DNA from: Sulfuricurvum kujiense DSM 16994
GTDB lineage: Bacteria > Campylobacterota > Campylobacteria > Campylobacterales > Sulfurimonadaceae
Direction: 5' to 3'
Assembly (NCBI RefSeq): GCF_000183725.1
Contig: NC_014762.1
Coordinates: forward strand, 806,001 to 870,000
DNA length: 64,000 bases
In this document: positions 35,404 through 44,662 of the stretch, one piece after another
Layout of the letters: each line of letters opens with the position of its first letter
How positions within the stretch are numbered: the stretch's first letter is position 1
Notes under the pieces: model-generated
Databases searched by the model: none
What the model was told of the DNA's origin: nothing
The model's input: the letters and a program-made list of their open reading frames with translations, nothing else
Made by a program: the position numbers and the translations under genes

Positions 35404-37431
35404 TTGTTTTACCGCCCGTTTATTTTTCTAGCCTGTTCTTTTTCACTTGTCTGCGCCGAAGAGATACTTCAACTTGATAAAATATCCGTTGAAGAAACCT
35501 ACAGTGTAATCGAGGAGCGTAAAGATGCCTCGATTGCGAAACGGATTATCAAAGGCGAAGAGTTGACCCAATACGGCGATATGAATGCATTAGAGATGCT
35601 CAAACGGACTCCGGGAGTCACGATCAGTGACGGAAAAGGGAAAAAAGGCGCCCCCGGGAAAGGGTATACGAAAGTACTGATCGACGGTGAAGAGATATCC
35701 GCTACAAAACGGGGAAATCCGCTGGAACAGATCAGCCCGGAAATGATTGAACGTTTAGAGGTTATGACCAACGGTTCTGCCGAATACACTGCCGAATCGA
35801 TGGGAGGGATCGTCAACATCGTCCTTAAAAAACCTTCATCGGATACTAAAACGACGGCGAAACTGACCGCGGGAGCCTATAGGGATGAGCCGCTGGCGTC
35901 AGTGTTCGCACAGCATGAGGGCAAAGTCGGAAAGCTTTCGTATCTTATAAATACGACTCTCTCGGATAATTCAGAAAAAAATACCGCATCCAGCCAAACC
36001 GGCACCTACGTGGAAGATAGCGATTCAGAGGGACGGTTTCGTTCACTCAGTTTGAATACCAAACTCATTTATGCCCCCACGTCAAAAGATAAATATATGT
36101 TTGACGGAGCACTCAATCGAAGCGACTACCGCCGCGATACGCTCGAAAAACGGCTCGGTGGGGTAAACGAGACGATTGATCAAAGCGATGACGGAGATGC
36201 TTTGATGCTGTGGTCAAAACTTTCCGGTACTCATAATCTTTCGGGAACGGAACTGATCGAATGGAAACTCAAATACCATGAAAACGATTCAGAGGGGATA
36301 ACGCGTACTTATAACGGAATAACAAGACGCAAACAGAATGATGAGGGATCGTTTCGTGCCGTCGGCGCAGAGGGGAGTTATTCGAAAGCATTGGATGCGC
36401 ATTTTATCAAAACCGGGGCTGTACTCAAACGTCTTCGACAGAGCGATGATGTAGTGAACACTGTAAACGGTGCAGTTACTACGGATGATCATCAACGCCT
36501 GCGGGAATATAAGGGAGCGTGGTATATTCAAGATGAAATCGGTATCGGAGAGAAAATGGTTTTAACTCCGGGAATCCGTTTCGAGCGCTCTTTACGGCAA
36601 GTTGAACAAAATTCGGCCATCGATTACGCTGCTCCGTCTCTTCATGCTCTGGTTAAACTGAGCGAAAACGACAACCTTCGCGCAAGCATTGCCAAAACGG
36701 TTAAATTGCCCCGTTTAAATGAACTTTCCGCTTCACTTGACAGTTCATTGAATCAAAATGACTTAAACCACCCGGATGTAGCGGGTAATCCGCATCTAAA
36801 AGAGGAATCGGCACTGAGCTACGAACTGCGTTATGAACATTTCTTCAACGACAAAGGGATTATGAGTCTCAGCGGTTTTTATCGCGATATCAGTGACAAA
36901 ATCGAAAAGCTGACGACATTGGAGGGTGGACGGTACGTGCAACGTCCGTATAATGCGGGTGAAGGGAAGTTATGGAGTTTGGAATTGGAGCTCAAAAAAT
37001 CACTCGATTCGTATGTGAGCGGCCTGGGCGTTTTCGGAAATGCAACTTTTCAAAACTCATCGCTTGTCAGTAACGGTGTGAAACGGACGATTAAGGGGAC
37101 CAATGACTATCTCTACAATATCGGTATCGATCACACTCTAAAACCGTACCGTCTTACCTACGGTGCGGCATACCGTTATGTCAGCGGCTATGATGATCCG
37201 ACGGATGAGAGCGGCGTCGCCGAATCGCAAAAAGGGTACGGGACGCTCGATTTGTACGCGACCAAACGTCTAAGCCCCACCTATAAACTCGGGTTGAATG
37301 TGAAAAATATTACTCAGGAATCTATTAAAACAACGACCAAACGATACAGCAGCGGTGTACTGAGTGAAATCCAAATCGATCATGAAAATTCCGAACCGCA
37401 AGTCTTGCTGAGTTTGGAAGGGCGCTGGTAG
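35404..37431 (+). CDS. TonB-dependent outer membrane receptor (iron/heme type)
   Basis: A 675-residue receptor. It starts with TTG, placed after AAAGGAC, and has a signal peptide (MFYRPFIFLACSFSLVCA). The plug domain is seen in ALEMLKRTPGVTISDG, VLIDGEEISA, IERLEVMTNGSAEYTAESMGGIVNIVLKK. The rest is a beta barrel of alternating strands that ends in an aromatic residue (LSLEGRW). A TonB box may lie near the mature N-terminus (LQLDKISVEET). hemP directly upstream suggests heme or a related iron source, but the ligand cannot be read from sequence. Confidence 0.88.
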   Translation: MFYRPFIFLACSFSLVCAEEILQLDKISVEETYSVIEERKDASIAKRIIKGEELTQYGDMNALEMLKRTPGVTISDGKGKKGAPGKGYTKVLIDGEEISATKRGNPLEQISPEMIERLEVMTNGSAEYTAESMGGIVNIVLKKPSSDTKTTAKLTAGAYRDEPLASVFAQHEGKVGKLSYLINTTLSDNSEKNTASSQTGTYVEDSDSEGRFRSLSLNTKLIYAPTSKDKYMFDGALNRSDYRRDTLEKRLGGVNETIDQSDDGDALMLWSKLSGTHNLSGTELIEWKLKYHENDSEGITRTYNGITRRKQNDEGSFRAVGAEGSYSKALDAHFIKTGAVLKRLRQSDDVVNTVNGAVTTDDHQRLREYKGAWYIQDEIGIGEKMVLTPGIRFERSLRQVEQNSAIDYAAPSLHALVKLSENDNLRASIAKTVKLPRLNELSASLDSSLNQNDLNHPDVAGNPHLKEESALSYELRYEHFFNDKGIMSLSGFYRDISDKIEKLTTLEGGRYVQRPYNAGEGKLWSLELELKKSLDSYVSGLGVFGNATFQNSSLVSNGVKRTIKGTNDYLYNIGIDHTLKPYRLTYGAAYRYVSGYDDPTDESGVAESQKGYGTLDLYATKRLSPTYKLGLNVKNITQESIKTTTKRYSSGVLSEIQIDHENSEPQVLLSLEGRW

Positions 37432-37480
37432 CGCTCCATTATTTCTTATGTAAACCTAAATTTTTGCACCTTGTGTATTT

Positions 37481-37496
37481 AATAATGCTTATCACT
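37481..37496 (+). promoter_or_regulatory. Fur box 1 before TonB-dependent receptor
   Basis: AATAATGCTTATCACT matches the 16-bp consensus GATAATGATTATCATT at 13 positions. It lies about 135 bases before the receptor start, in a long AT-rich leader, and is followed by a second site 39 bases downstream. Confidence 0.65.
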
Positions 37497-37535
37497 ATTG
37501 ACATGATTTGAGAGTTAGGCTATATTTTCACAAAT

Positions 37536-37551
37536 GAAAGTAATTATCAAT
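37536..37551 (+). promoter_or_regulatory. Fur box 2 before TonB-dependent receptor
   Basis: GAAAGTAATTATCAAT matches the Fur consensus at 12 of 16 positions. Together with box 1 it points to iron repression of the siderophore receptor and the piuC-exbB-exbD-tonB genes behind it. Confidence 0.6.
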
Positions 37552-37631
37552 TGCTTTTAGAATTAGCCAGCCAACGCTTTTTATTCTCCTTAAGCCTGTA
37601 GCCAGCCACTTCTATAACTTAAGGAGTGCCT

Positions 37632-39923
37632 ATGGCCTATCACAACCGTTTTTTAAACTCGAAATCACTGCCGATCGGTGCGATGTTGCTTAGTATGAGT
37701 GCAAGCTCGTTGTTGGCAAATTCTGCCGATTCCAATGCGTCGATCAAGGTGATCGATATTCAAGAAACCGTCGAAATTGAGTTGCCACGCTATCAGCCGG
37801 GGATTTCTAAAACTGCTAAAACCGGACAGTTGGCACATGATATCCCGCAGGCAATCACGGTAGTAACGAAAGAGTTGCTGCACGATAAATCGGAATTTAC
37901 CCTCAAAGAGGCTCTCAGTAACGTATCAGGTCTTACTTTCAATGCTGCTGAGGGGGGACGGATCGGGGATAACATGAACTTACGCGGGTTTTATACATTC
38001 GGCGATTTGTATCTCGACGGTATCCGTGATGTTGCTCAGTACAATCGTGATACGTTTAATCTCGAATCGGTTGATGTGCTGCGTGGCGGTGCGGCAATGT
38101 TGTTTGGTCGTGGTCAAGCGGGCGGCGTTATTAACCAAGTGAGTAAAGACGCGGAAGCGGAAAACTTCGGGAAGCTCTCCATCACAGCCGGAACGGATGA
38201 GTACAAACGAGCTTCGACCGATATTAATGTAATGTTGAATGAGACGACGGCATTGAGATTTAATGCAATGGGGATGGATTCAGGCAGTACCCGTAACGAT
38301 GTCTATAACGAAACGACGGGGATCGCTCCGACGATTACGTTTGGGTTGAATACCGATAACGAGTTTAGTTTGTCCCATATGTACATGAAAACTCATATTA
38401 CTCCCGATTATGGGGTGCCTTTTGATCGTGCGACACAGCGCCCTGCGGATGTGGGTAATGAAGCCTATTACGGTTTTACCGATGATTATGAAGATAACCG
38501 TGTCAACATTACGACGGCGAGTTATACCCATAAATTTGCCAAAGATACCCAGTTACGTTCGGTGATTCGACATGCTGATTACCTCCGTGATAACTGGGCG
38601 ACGGCACCGGGAGGATACGATACGACCAGCGGTCCTGATAATGAAATTACCAGAGGAACCAAAGGAAACGGAGCAAAAGAGAAAACGGATACATGGCAAA
38701 ACGATTTCATCACCAAATTTGAAGCACTCGGATTGAAACACGAAGCGCTTGTCGGGTCTGAATTTTTGCGTGAAGAACAAGTACGTTGGGGTCATGATGG
38801 ATTATCATCGTATTATCCTGCTATAACCGATGCCAATGGTCCTGCTAATGGATTACCGGATTCAGCGACAGGACGATACGTAGCGAGTAACGGGATTATC
38901 TATTCTCGTACCAGTGCCACCGGTTCGTGGTCAGCACAAATGCCGACAACCGCCGAATCAGGTTCAACCCTTCCGGATGCGTATAAAGCAATTTACGGAA
39001 ATAAAGAACGCAATATCAGCGGCGGATACAAAGGGCGTACGTGGGCACTTTACGCACAGGATGTCATTGAAGTGATCCCGAATTGGAAAGTGATGGCAGG
39101 ATTTCGTAAAGACTGGCTCAATATGGACTACTATACCGGAGCCGATATGGTGCAAAACGGTGAGCTCCATTTTAACGAGATGAGTTACCGTGCTGGATTA
39201 TCGTATCAGCCGAACAAACAGCAACATTACTATTTGTCGTGGAATAATTCGTTCAACACAACCGGAGATTTATATTCATTCTCAAACGCGTATGATCCGG
39301 AACGTTCTAAAACTTATGAGTTAGGGGCAAAATTTGAGCTGATGGATGGTGATCTTTCTATCCGTACCGCAATTTATCGCACCATCAAAGAGTGGGAACG
39401 TAATACCGACGTAGCGAGTGCTTCGAGTAATCCGATTCTCTCCAAAGAGCGGCATACCGACGGTATCGAGTTTGAGGTAGCCGGTCGAATCAGTGACAAT
39501 TGGGATGTGTTTGCGGGATTGGCATTGATGGATCCTGAAGTCGATGAGGTCACCCCGGGTAAAGACGATATGTACATCGGACAAAAACCGCCAAACTCGA
39601 CGGACTATACGTTTAATCTTTGGACAACCTATAACCTGAGTGGTGGATGGAAAATTGGTGCAGGTCTAGAAGGAAAAGGGGATCGTGCAGTTTACAGTTA
39701 TGCGAATGAAAACGCATCAAACGTGTTTGATCCGAATACGGCTTCGAGTTATATCCGATACGATGCGATGATTGCGTATATTCAAAAGAACTATGCGGTG
39801 CAGTTAAATGTCAAAAATCTTTTGGACACAACCTATTATGAATCGGTCTATATCAATGGCGGTTTTGCCGTACCGGGAACGGGACGTACCGCACAAGTGA
39901 CTTTCGATTATAAATTCTTTTAA
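37632..39923 (+). CDS. TonB-dependent siderophore receptor (Fiu/PiuA-like)
   Basis: A 763-residue outer-membrane receptor. It has a signal peptide (about residues 1-30). The TonB-linked siderophore receptor plug is seen in QLAHDIPQAITVVTKELLHD, ALSNVSGLTFNAAEGGRIGDNMNLRGF, LYLDGIRDVAQYNRDTFNLESVDVLRGGAAMLFGRG-type motifs. The barrel ends with VTFDYKFF, the usual aromatic C-terminus. The closest group by eye is the catecholate receptors Fiu/PiuA. The piuC-type dioxygenase gene that follows supports this, since the two are usually linked. ATG at 37632 lies five bases after AAGGAG. Two Fur-like sites precede it. Confidence 0.93.
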   Translation: MAYHNRFLNSKSLPIGAMLLSMSASSLLANSADSNASIKVIDIQETVEIELPRYQPGISKTAKTGQLAHDIPQAITVVTKELLHDKSEFTLKEALSNVSGLTFNAAEGGRIGDNMNLRGFYTFGDLYLDGIRDVAQYNRDTFNLESVDVLRGGAAMLFGRGQAGGVINQVSKDAEAENFGKLSITAGTDEYKRASTDINVMLNETTALRFNAMGMDSGSTRNDVYNETTGIAPTITFGLNTDNEFSLSHMYMKTHITPDYGVPFDRATQRPADVGNEAYYGFTDDYEDNRVNITTASYTHKFAKDTQLRSVIRHADYLRDNWATAPGGYDTTSGPDNEITRGTKGNGAKEKTDTWQNDFITKFEALGLKHEALVGSEFLREEQVRWGHDGLSSYYPAITDANGPANGLPDSATGRYVASNGIIYSRTSATGSWSAQMPTTAESGSTLPDAYKAIYGNKERNISGGYKGRTWALYAQDVIEVIPNWKVMAGFRKDWLNMDYYTGADMVQNGELHFNEMSYRAGLSYQPNKQQHYYLSWNNSFNTTGDLYSFSNAYDPERSKTYELGAKFELMDGDLSIRTAIYRTIKEWERNTDVASASSNPILSKERHTDGIEFEVAGRISDNWDVFAGLALMDPEVDEVTPGKDDMYIGQKPPNSTDYTFNLWTTYNLSGGWKIGAGLEGKGDRAVYSYANENASNVFDPNTASSYIRYDAMIAYIQKNYAVQLNVKNLLDTTYYESVYINGGFAVPGTGRTAQVTFDYKFF

Positions 39924-39931
39924 AAGAGTCT

Positions 39932-39948
39932 ACTCCCCTCGCGGGAGT
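39932..39948 (+). terminator. Terminator hairpin after siderophore receptor
   Basis: ACTCCC-CTCGC-GGGAGT followed by TTTTGG, nine bases after the receptor stop: a plausible intrinsic terminator, perhaps partial, allowing lower expression of piuC. Confidence 0.6.
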
Positions 39949-39985
39949 TTTGGATTGAGAAGATAGCGATCTTTTCAATCCAAAA
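39948..39985. repeat. 17-bp inverted repeat before piuC
   Basis: TTTTGGATTGA-GAAGAT and ATCTTT-TCAATCCAAAA pair over 17 positions (one G-T) around an AGCG loop. It adjoins the terminator without a gap and ends 19 bases before the dioxygenase start. It is strong enough to terminate on either strand or to stabilise a processed mRNA end. Confidence 0.65.
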
Positions 39986-40004
39986 TTTAGGCAAAGGAAA
40001 AGAA

Positions 40005-40688
40005 ATGTTACTCCATATACCTAATGTTCTTACTCAAGAACAGGTGGCTCAATGTCGAGAGATTTTAACTTCTTCAACATGGGTTGACGGCAATGTGACG
40101 AGCGGCACACAGGCGGCGAAAGCCAAAAACAATCTTCAGCTTCCCGAAGATTCTGAAGCAGCAATTGCATTGCAAAAAATCGTTTTGGACGCACTGAGCA
40201 ATAACGCGTTGTTTTTTACGGCGGCATTGCCGAAAAAGATTTTCCCACCGTTATTCAACTGTTATACGGGTAAGTTCAACACGTTTGGAAACCATGTCGA
40301 TAACGCGGTCCGAACGATGCGCGGCGGTGGAAAGAGGGTTCGTAGCGATCTCTCTTTTACCCTCTTTTTTTCCGATCCTGAGGAATACGATGGGGGAGAG
40401 TTGGTCATCGAAGATACGTTTGGGTCGCAAGTGGTCAAACTACCAGCAGGGGATTTGGTTCTCTATCCATCCTCAAGTGTTCACCGCGTTGAACCGGTGA
40501 TAAGGGGGGCTCGTATAGCGTGTTTTACATGGTTGGAGAGCATGATTCGTGAAACCGATCGACGGCGACTATTGTTTGATTTGGACATGTCGATCATGGC
40601 GTTTCGTGAGCGTTTAGGAGACGATGAAGATACGGTAAAACTCACCAGCATCTATCATAATCTGCTCCGTACGTGGGCTGATACGTAA
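40005..40688 (+). CDS. piuC: PKHD-type Fe(II)/2-oxoglutarate dioxygenase (PiuC/YbiX-like)
   Basis: A cytoplasmic oxygenase of the PKHD group, 227 residues. The iron facial triad is H97, D99 (FGNHVDNA) and H160 ([10 protein letters not shown]); R170 ([10 protein letters not shown]) would hold 2-oxoglutarate. PiuC and YbiX are encoded beside Fiu/PiuA-type receptors and are iron-repressed; their substrate is not firmly known, though siderophore modification is often proposed. Position between the receptor and exbB fits that context. Confidence 0.93.
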   Translation: MLLHIPNVLTQEQVAQCREILTSSTWVDGNVTSGTQAAKAKNNLQLPEDSEAAIALQKIVLDALSNNALFFTAALPKKIFPPLFNCYTGKFNTFGNHVDNAVRTMRGGGKRVRSDLSFTLFFSDPEEYDGGELVIEDTFGSQVVKLPAGDLVLYPSSSVHRVEPVIRGARIACFTWLESMIRETDRRRLLFDLDMSIMAFRERLGDDEDTVKLTSIYHNLLRTWADT

Positions 40689-40692
40689 TCAT

Positions 40693-40748
40693 CGTCATTC
40701 CACTGAAGGCGGGAATCTAGCTGGATACCCGTCTTCGCGAGTATGACG
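40693..40748. repeat. REP/MITE-like palindromic element
   Basis: CGTCATTCCACTGAAGGCG on the left and CGTCTTCGCGAGTATGACG on the right form an imperfect 56-bp palindrome with a TCTAG-CTGGA centre. It resembles the very common bacterial repeat that starts CGTCATTCCCGCGAAGGCGG. It lies between piuC and exbB. The arms have mutated away from perfect pairing, so it is probably an old insertion. Confidence 0.65.
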
Positions 40749-40787
40749 AGAGAACAGGGCGATTAAATTTATTAACAGGAGTGTTAA

Positions 40788-41210
40788 ATGGAAGAGTTAA
40801 AGTTAGTAGTCGATTACGCGACATTGGGTATTTTAGGGTTGATGAGCGTAATTGCTTTTGCATATGGGATAGAGCGATTTTTTTACTATCGATCCATTGA
40901 GATAAACCATTACGAAACCAAAAACCAAGCCGAAGCAGAGCTGACGAAAAATCTTACCACTATTTCAGTCATCGGTTCTAATGCTCCTTATGTCGGATTG
41001 CTCGGAACGGTTTCGGGGATTATGGTGGTGTTTTATGAGATTGGCCAAAGTGGTGGTATGGAACCATCAGTGGTTGTTATCGGTCTTTCTCTTGCCCTAA
41101 AAGCAACGGCGTTAGGATTATTGGTAGCCATTCCGTCCATGATGATTTACAGTGCATGTTTACGTAAAGTCGATTTATTGATGGGGAAATTCGAAGATGC
41201 GTGCGCTTAA
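40788..41210 (+). CDS. exbB: Biopolymer transport protein ExbB
   Basis: The membrane motor subunit that, with ExbD, uses proton-motive force to energise TonB. It is the short (140-residue) Campylobacterota form, with helix 1 at about residues 9-28 and two helices at 65-85 and 98-125. SNAPYVGLLGTVSGIMVVFYEIG and LSLALKATALGLLVAIPSMMIY are signatures. AGGAG precedes the ATG. The gene overlaps exbD by 14 bases. Confidence 0.95.
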   Translation: MEELKLVVDYATLGILGLMSVIAFAYGIERFFYYRSIEINHYETKNQAEAELTKNLTTISVIGSNAPYVGLLGTVSGIMVVFYEIGQSGGMEPSVVVIGLSLALKATALGLLVAIPSMMIYSACLRKVDLLMGKFEDACA

Positions 41211-41580
41211 ACGTGTCGAGGGGATCAACGTCGTTCCTCTTATTGATGTCGTATTGGTTCTTTTGGCGATTATTTTGACGATTTCGACGTTTGTAGCTTC
41301 CGGTGCGATCAAACTCGATCTCCCCAAAGCCGCAAGCGCTAAAGAGCAGCCACCTCAGAAGATTGAAATTGCGATCAATGAAAATGGAACGATATTTTGG
41401 AACGGCAAAGAGATGCGCCAAAGTGAATTAACACAAGCTATTTCGACTCTGGACAGTGATGTGAGTGTGAGTGTATTGGGGGATAAAAAATCATTTTTTA
41501 ATGATTTCATTTTCATTTTAGACCAGCTAAAACTCCAAAAAATCGAGAAAATATCGATTATGACCAAGAAGGAATCATGA
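41197..41580 (+). CDS. exbD: Biopolymer transport protein ExbD
   Basis: A 127-residue partner of ExbB with a single N-terminal membrane helix. The sequence INVVPLIDVVLVLLAIILTISTF contains the essential membrane Asp (about residue 16). The periplasmic domain follows (KIEIAINENGTIFWNGKEM). It overlaps tonB by four bases, so exbB-exbD-tonB is one coupled operon. Confidence 0.95.
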   Translation: MRALKRVEGINVVPLIDVVLVLLAIILTISTFVASGAIKLDLPKAASAKEQPPQKIEIAINENGTIFWNGKEMRQSELTQAISTLDSDVSVSVLGDKKSFFNDFIFILDQLKLQKIEKISIMTKKES

Positions 41581-42251
41581 AAACCAAACGCTCTTTTCTT
41601 TTATCTGCCATTTTACATGCTGGATTCATAACCGGTGCCATAGCCTTTACGACTATCCCAAAAGAAAAAGATGAAGAGATTGTGTTGGAACTTTCTTTAA
41701 CCGAACCCACTCCATCGCAACCACAGAATGTTGAAAAGCAGATAGTAAAACCTATACCAAAGGAGACGGTTCAGCCAACTTCACAGCTTCCCATTGTTGA
41801 ACAGGTTAAAATTGTCGAAGAGATAAAACCACAGCCTGAAACCAGAGAGCTAATCGTAGAAAGCAAACCCATTGAAACATCTCAATTAGCTCAGATGGAG
41901 CCAAAAATAATTCCACCGGTATCGACTCATCAGCCGATAACTCCTCCGGTCAATGCCGAAGAACAATATTTAGATGATCATCTCTCTACTATTCGGGATC
42001 TTTTAGTGAAATATCGTAAGTATCCTTCTCAAGCAGTACGATTGAAACAAGAGGGAGCAGTAAAAGTAACCTTTCGCTTGAAACATAACGGTGAGGTCGA
42101 AGATGTTAAAGTTGTCGGAAGCTCAGGTTATGATATTTTAGATGAGGATGCGCTTTCTCTCATTAAAAAAACCGCAGAGTATTTTCCAAAGCCTCCCAAA
42201 TCGGTCAGAATTACCGTCCCACTCAATTATGCATTGAAAATTCGAACCTAG
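41577..42251 (+). CDS. tonB: TonB energy-transducing protein
   Basis: TonB spans the periplasm to pull on the plug domains of receptors. The N-terminal helix (SFLLSAILHAGFITGAIAF) holds the His typical for contact with ExbB/ExbD. A Pro/Glu/Lys-rich linker covers about residues 40-125. The C-terminal domain (KYPSQAVRLKQEGAVKVTFRL, then SSGYDILDEDALSLIKKTAEYFPKPP) carries the YP motif. Length 224 is standard. Its partners are the two receptors in this island and probably others elsewhere. Confidence 0.94.
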   Translation: MKTKRSFLLSAILHAGFITGAIAFTTIPKEKDEEIVLELSLTEPTPSQPQNVEKQIVKPIPKETVQPTSQLPIVEQVKIVEEIKPQPETRELIVESKPIETSQLAQMEPKIIPPVSTHQPITPPVNAEEQYLDDHLSTIRDLLVKYRKYPSQAVRLKQEGAVKVTFRLKHNGEVEDVKVVGSSGYDILDEDALSLIKKTAEYFPKPPKSVRITVPLNYALKIRT

Positions 42252-42367
42252 TTGACGTAAAAACAAAATAATATTCAAACTTAAATCGTCAAACTAGGGA
42301 ATATTCGTTAACCGTTTCTAGGTTAAGATAGCTAAGATTTTGTTAATATCATCCTAAGGAGATAGCT

Positions 42368-42565
42368 ATGAAAAACAATGAACCTACATTGGAGTCGATT
42401 GAAGATTACAATACGTTAAAAGGGTCTAAAAAGAAAGTCGTATGGACGGTTATCATTTCCGTCTTGCTCATAGGTGTTGCTTTTACCATGGCTAAAAACT
42501 ATTACGGAAAAGCGAATGATTCGATCCCGGTCGAAGAGTCCATCGGAAAAGTTCCCGTAAAATAA
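42368..42565 (+). CDS. Small single-helix membrane protein, hypothetical
   Basis: A 65-residue protein with one membrane helix (about residues 25-43), a charged cytoplasmic start (MKNNEPTLESIEDYNTLKGSKKK) and a short outer tail. Unrecognised. It has its own promoter region: a TAATAT -10 near 42343 and TTAACC/GGTTAA arms (42308-42326). AAGGAG is placed well before the ATG. The protease gene starts 34 bases downstream. Confidence 0.6.
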   Translation: MKNNEPTLESIEDYNTLKGSKKKVVWTVIISVLLIGVAFTMAKNYYGKANDSIPVEESIGKVPVK

Positions 42566-42599
42566 TGGTAGAATTCCCCTTTTTTATCCAAGGAACTGA

Positions 42600-43844
42600 A
42601 TGATTGCAACCATAGTTGGGATTTATACGCTTTATATTTTTGTCAGATTGTATGTAAGTGTCATGCAAATCGGCTATATCAATCAGGTTAAATGCAAAGG
42701 CGCCGTGCTGATGGGCGAAAAAGAGTATCGTGACGCCGCGGCGTACGCTGTGGCCAAAGAGAAACTCGGTATGGTCGAAACCTTTGTCGAATTTCTCCTG
42801 TTCCTGGTCTGGATGGGCGGCATGATGGCTTGGTTGGACGGCGCGTTAGCGATTGAAAGTGAAACCCTTCATACGATCACCGCTGTCATCGGAATGATTT
42901 TGATCAATTCACTGGTTCAGCTTCCGTTTGGCTGGATCGCTAAATTCAAAATCGATGCAGAGTTCGGTTTCAACCGTTCAACTACGGCGCAGTTTATTAA
43001 AGACACTGTGATCGGTGCTGTTTTGACGGTTATCATCGGAAGTTTTATTGTCTGGATCGTCGCGATGATTATAACGTCGAGTGCGTTATGGTGGGTGTGG
43101 AGCTTTGCTTTTATTTTTGCCGTCGTGATCGCGATCAACATGCTTTTCCCGACGATTCGGGCCCTCTTTTTTGATAAAGTCACTCCTCTGGAAAACGGCG
43201 AGCTGCGCGAAAAGATCGAAGAGTTGATGAACAAAACGGGGTTTGTCAGCAGCGGCGTGTATGTGAGTGACGCGAGCAAGCGGGATGCGCGGCTAAATGC
43301 CTATTTCGGCGGTCTGGGAAAAACCAAACGGGTTGTTTTGTTTGACACATTGATCGAAAAACTCTCTCCGTCCGAACTGATTGCGGTACTCGGGCATGAA
43401 CTTGGCCATTTTGCCCACGGCGATCTGTACAAAAATATCGCAATGGTAGGGGCAATGCTTTTCGGGATGTTTGCGATATTCGGCAATCTCCCCGACACCC
43501 TTTACATGGAGCTCGGAGTCGCTCAGTCTCCGCAGATCGTGATGATGCTCTTTGTCCTTCTCCTCCCGGTCGTGAGTTTTGTCATTATGCCGCTCTTTGG
43601 AATGATGAGCCGTCATAACGAGTATGAGGCGGATCGGACCGGTGCCGAACTCGGCGGTGCGGAGTATCTGGTCAACGCTCTGAAAAAACTGGTGGCTGAA
43701 AATAAGAGTTTTCCTCTTTCGCATCCTCTTTACCGCTTTTTCCATACCACCCATCCGCCGGTCGTCGATCGGCTGCGTGCGCTGGGGTATGATATTCATG
43801 TTAATGCGGATGAGGGATACGCCGATCCATGTCCAAACGATTAA
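42600..43844 (+). CDS. M48 family zinc metalloprotease (Ste24-like)
   Basis: A 414-residue polytopic membrane protease. Hydrophobic helices cover about 1-25, 60-110, 135-185 and 275-330. The zinc site is HELGH at 266-270, with a further Glu in NEYEADRTGAELGG. RDARLNAYFGGLGKTKRVVLFDTLI is typical of the CAAX prenyl protease/HtpX-like M48A group. It probably degrades or trims membrane proteins. The 3' end overlaps prmC by 16 bases. Confidence 0.92.
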   Translation: MIATIVGIYTLYIFVRLYVSVMQIGYINQVKCKGAVLMGEKEYRDAAAYAVAKEKLGMVETFVEFLLFLVWMGGMMAWLDGALAIESETLHTITAVIGMILINSLVQLPFGWIAKFKIDAEFGFNRSTTAQFIKDTVIGAVLTVIIGSFIVWIVAMIITSSALWWVWSFAFIFAVVIAINMLFPTIRALFFDKVTPLENGELREKIEELMNKTGFVSSGVYVSDASKRDARLNAYFGGLGKTKRVVLFDTLIEKLSPSELIAVLGHELGHFAHGDLYKNIAMVGAMLFGMFAIFGNLPDTLYMELGVAQSPQIVMMLFVLLLPVVSFVIMPLFGMMSRHNEYEADRTGAELGGAEYLVNALKKLVAENKSFPLSHPLYRFFHTTHPPVVDRLRALGYDIHVNADEGYADPCPND

Positions 43845-44653
43845 AAGAGCTTCACGAAGAGATTACACTCCGCTTGAACGGAGTTGTTGAATCTCCGCGC
43901 CGTGAAGCGGAACTTCTGCTGATGGCCTATCTGCAAAAAGACCAGCTCTATTTTATTACCCATCAAGATGACTTTATCGATGATAATGATCCGAGATTGT
44001 TTGAGTGGATCGAAAAGCGCAGCCGTAATGTCCCTCTCGAATACCTGACAAACCGTGTCAGTTTCTACAGCCGTGAATTTTACATCGATGAGGGGGCATT
44101 GATCCCCCGACCCGAAACCGAACATTTGGTTGATGAGGTGTTGTCACGGGTACCCGCAGATGATGTAATTACTATCGTCGAAGTTGGCATAGGGAGCGGC
44201 ATTATTTCGATCTTGCTGGCACTTCATCTTCCCCAAGCCCGTTTAATCGCCGTCGATATCTCGCCCAAAGCGTTAGCCGTCGCACGGCGCAACATCGAGG
44301 CGTTCGGTCTCAGTGATCGGATTGAACTGCGCGAAGGGGATCTGCTCTCGTGCATCGATGAAAAAATCGATCTGTTGGTCTCCAATCCCCCCTACATCGC
44401 TCATGATGCACCGTTGGAATCGAATCTCAGCTATGAGCCTCAAAATGCACTTTTCGGTGGTGACGTGGGTGATGAGATTATTCAGCGTTTGCTGGATGAA
44501 GTCTACAAACGGCGTATCCCGATGTTTGCATGTGAGATGGGTTACGATCAGCGGATCAAAGTGCAGGAATATCTAAAATCTTTTGCGGTACAATCTTTGG
44601 ATTTTTATACCGATTACGCCTCGTTTGATCGGGGATTTATTTTAAAAATTTAA
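43829..44653 (+). CDS. prmC: Peptide chain release factor N5-glutamine methyltransferase
   Basis: PrmC (HemK) methylates the Gln of the GGQ motif in release factors RF1 and RF2. It has an N-terminal helical domain (about residues 1-75) and a class I methyltransferase fold with EVGIGSGIISILLAL. The active motif NPPY is in LLVSNPPYIAHDAP, near residue 190. IPRPETEHLV is a further family mark. At 274 residues the length is normal. Confidence 0.95.
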   Translation: MSKRLKELHEEITLRLNGVVESPRREAELLLMAYLQKDQLYFITHQDDFIDDNDPRLFEWIEKRSRNVPLEYLTNRVSFYSREFYIDEGALIPRPETEHLVDEVLSRVPADDVITIVEVGIGSGIISILLALHLPQARLIAVDISPKALAVARRNIEAFGLSDRIELREGDLLSCIDEKIDLLVSNPPYIAHDAPLESNLSYEPQNALFGGDVGDEIIQRLLDEVYKRRIPMFACEMGYDQRIKVQEYLKSFAVQSLDFYTDYASFDRGFILKI

Positions 44654-44662
44654 GGGATCAAA

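Noticed and set aside
42308-42326. TTAACC/GGTTAA inverted repeat before the 65-residue membrane protein as an operator
   Set aside because: Six-base arms in an AT-rich promoter are too weak to claim; mentioned only in the gene entry.
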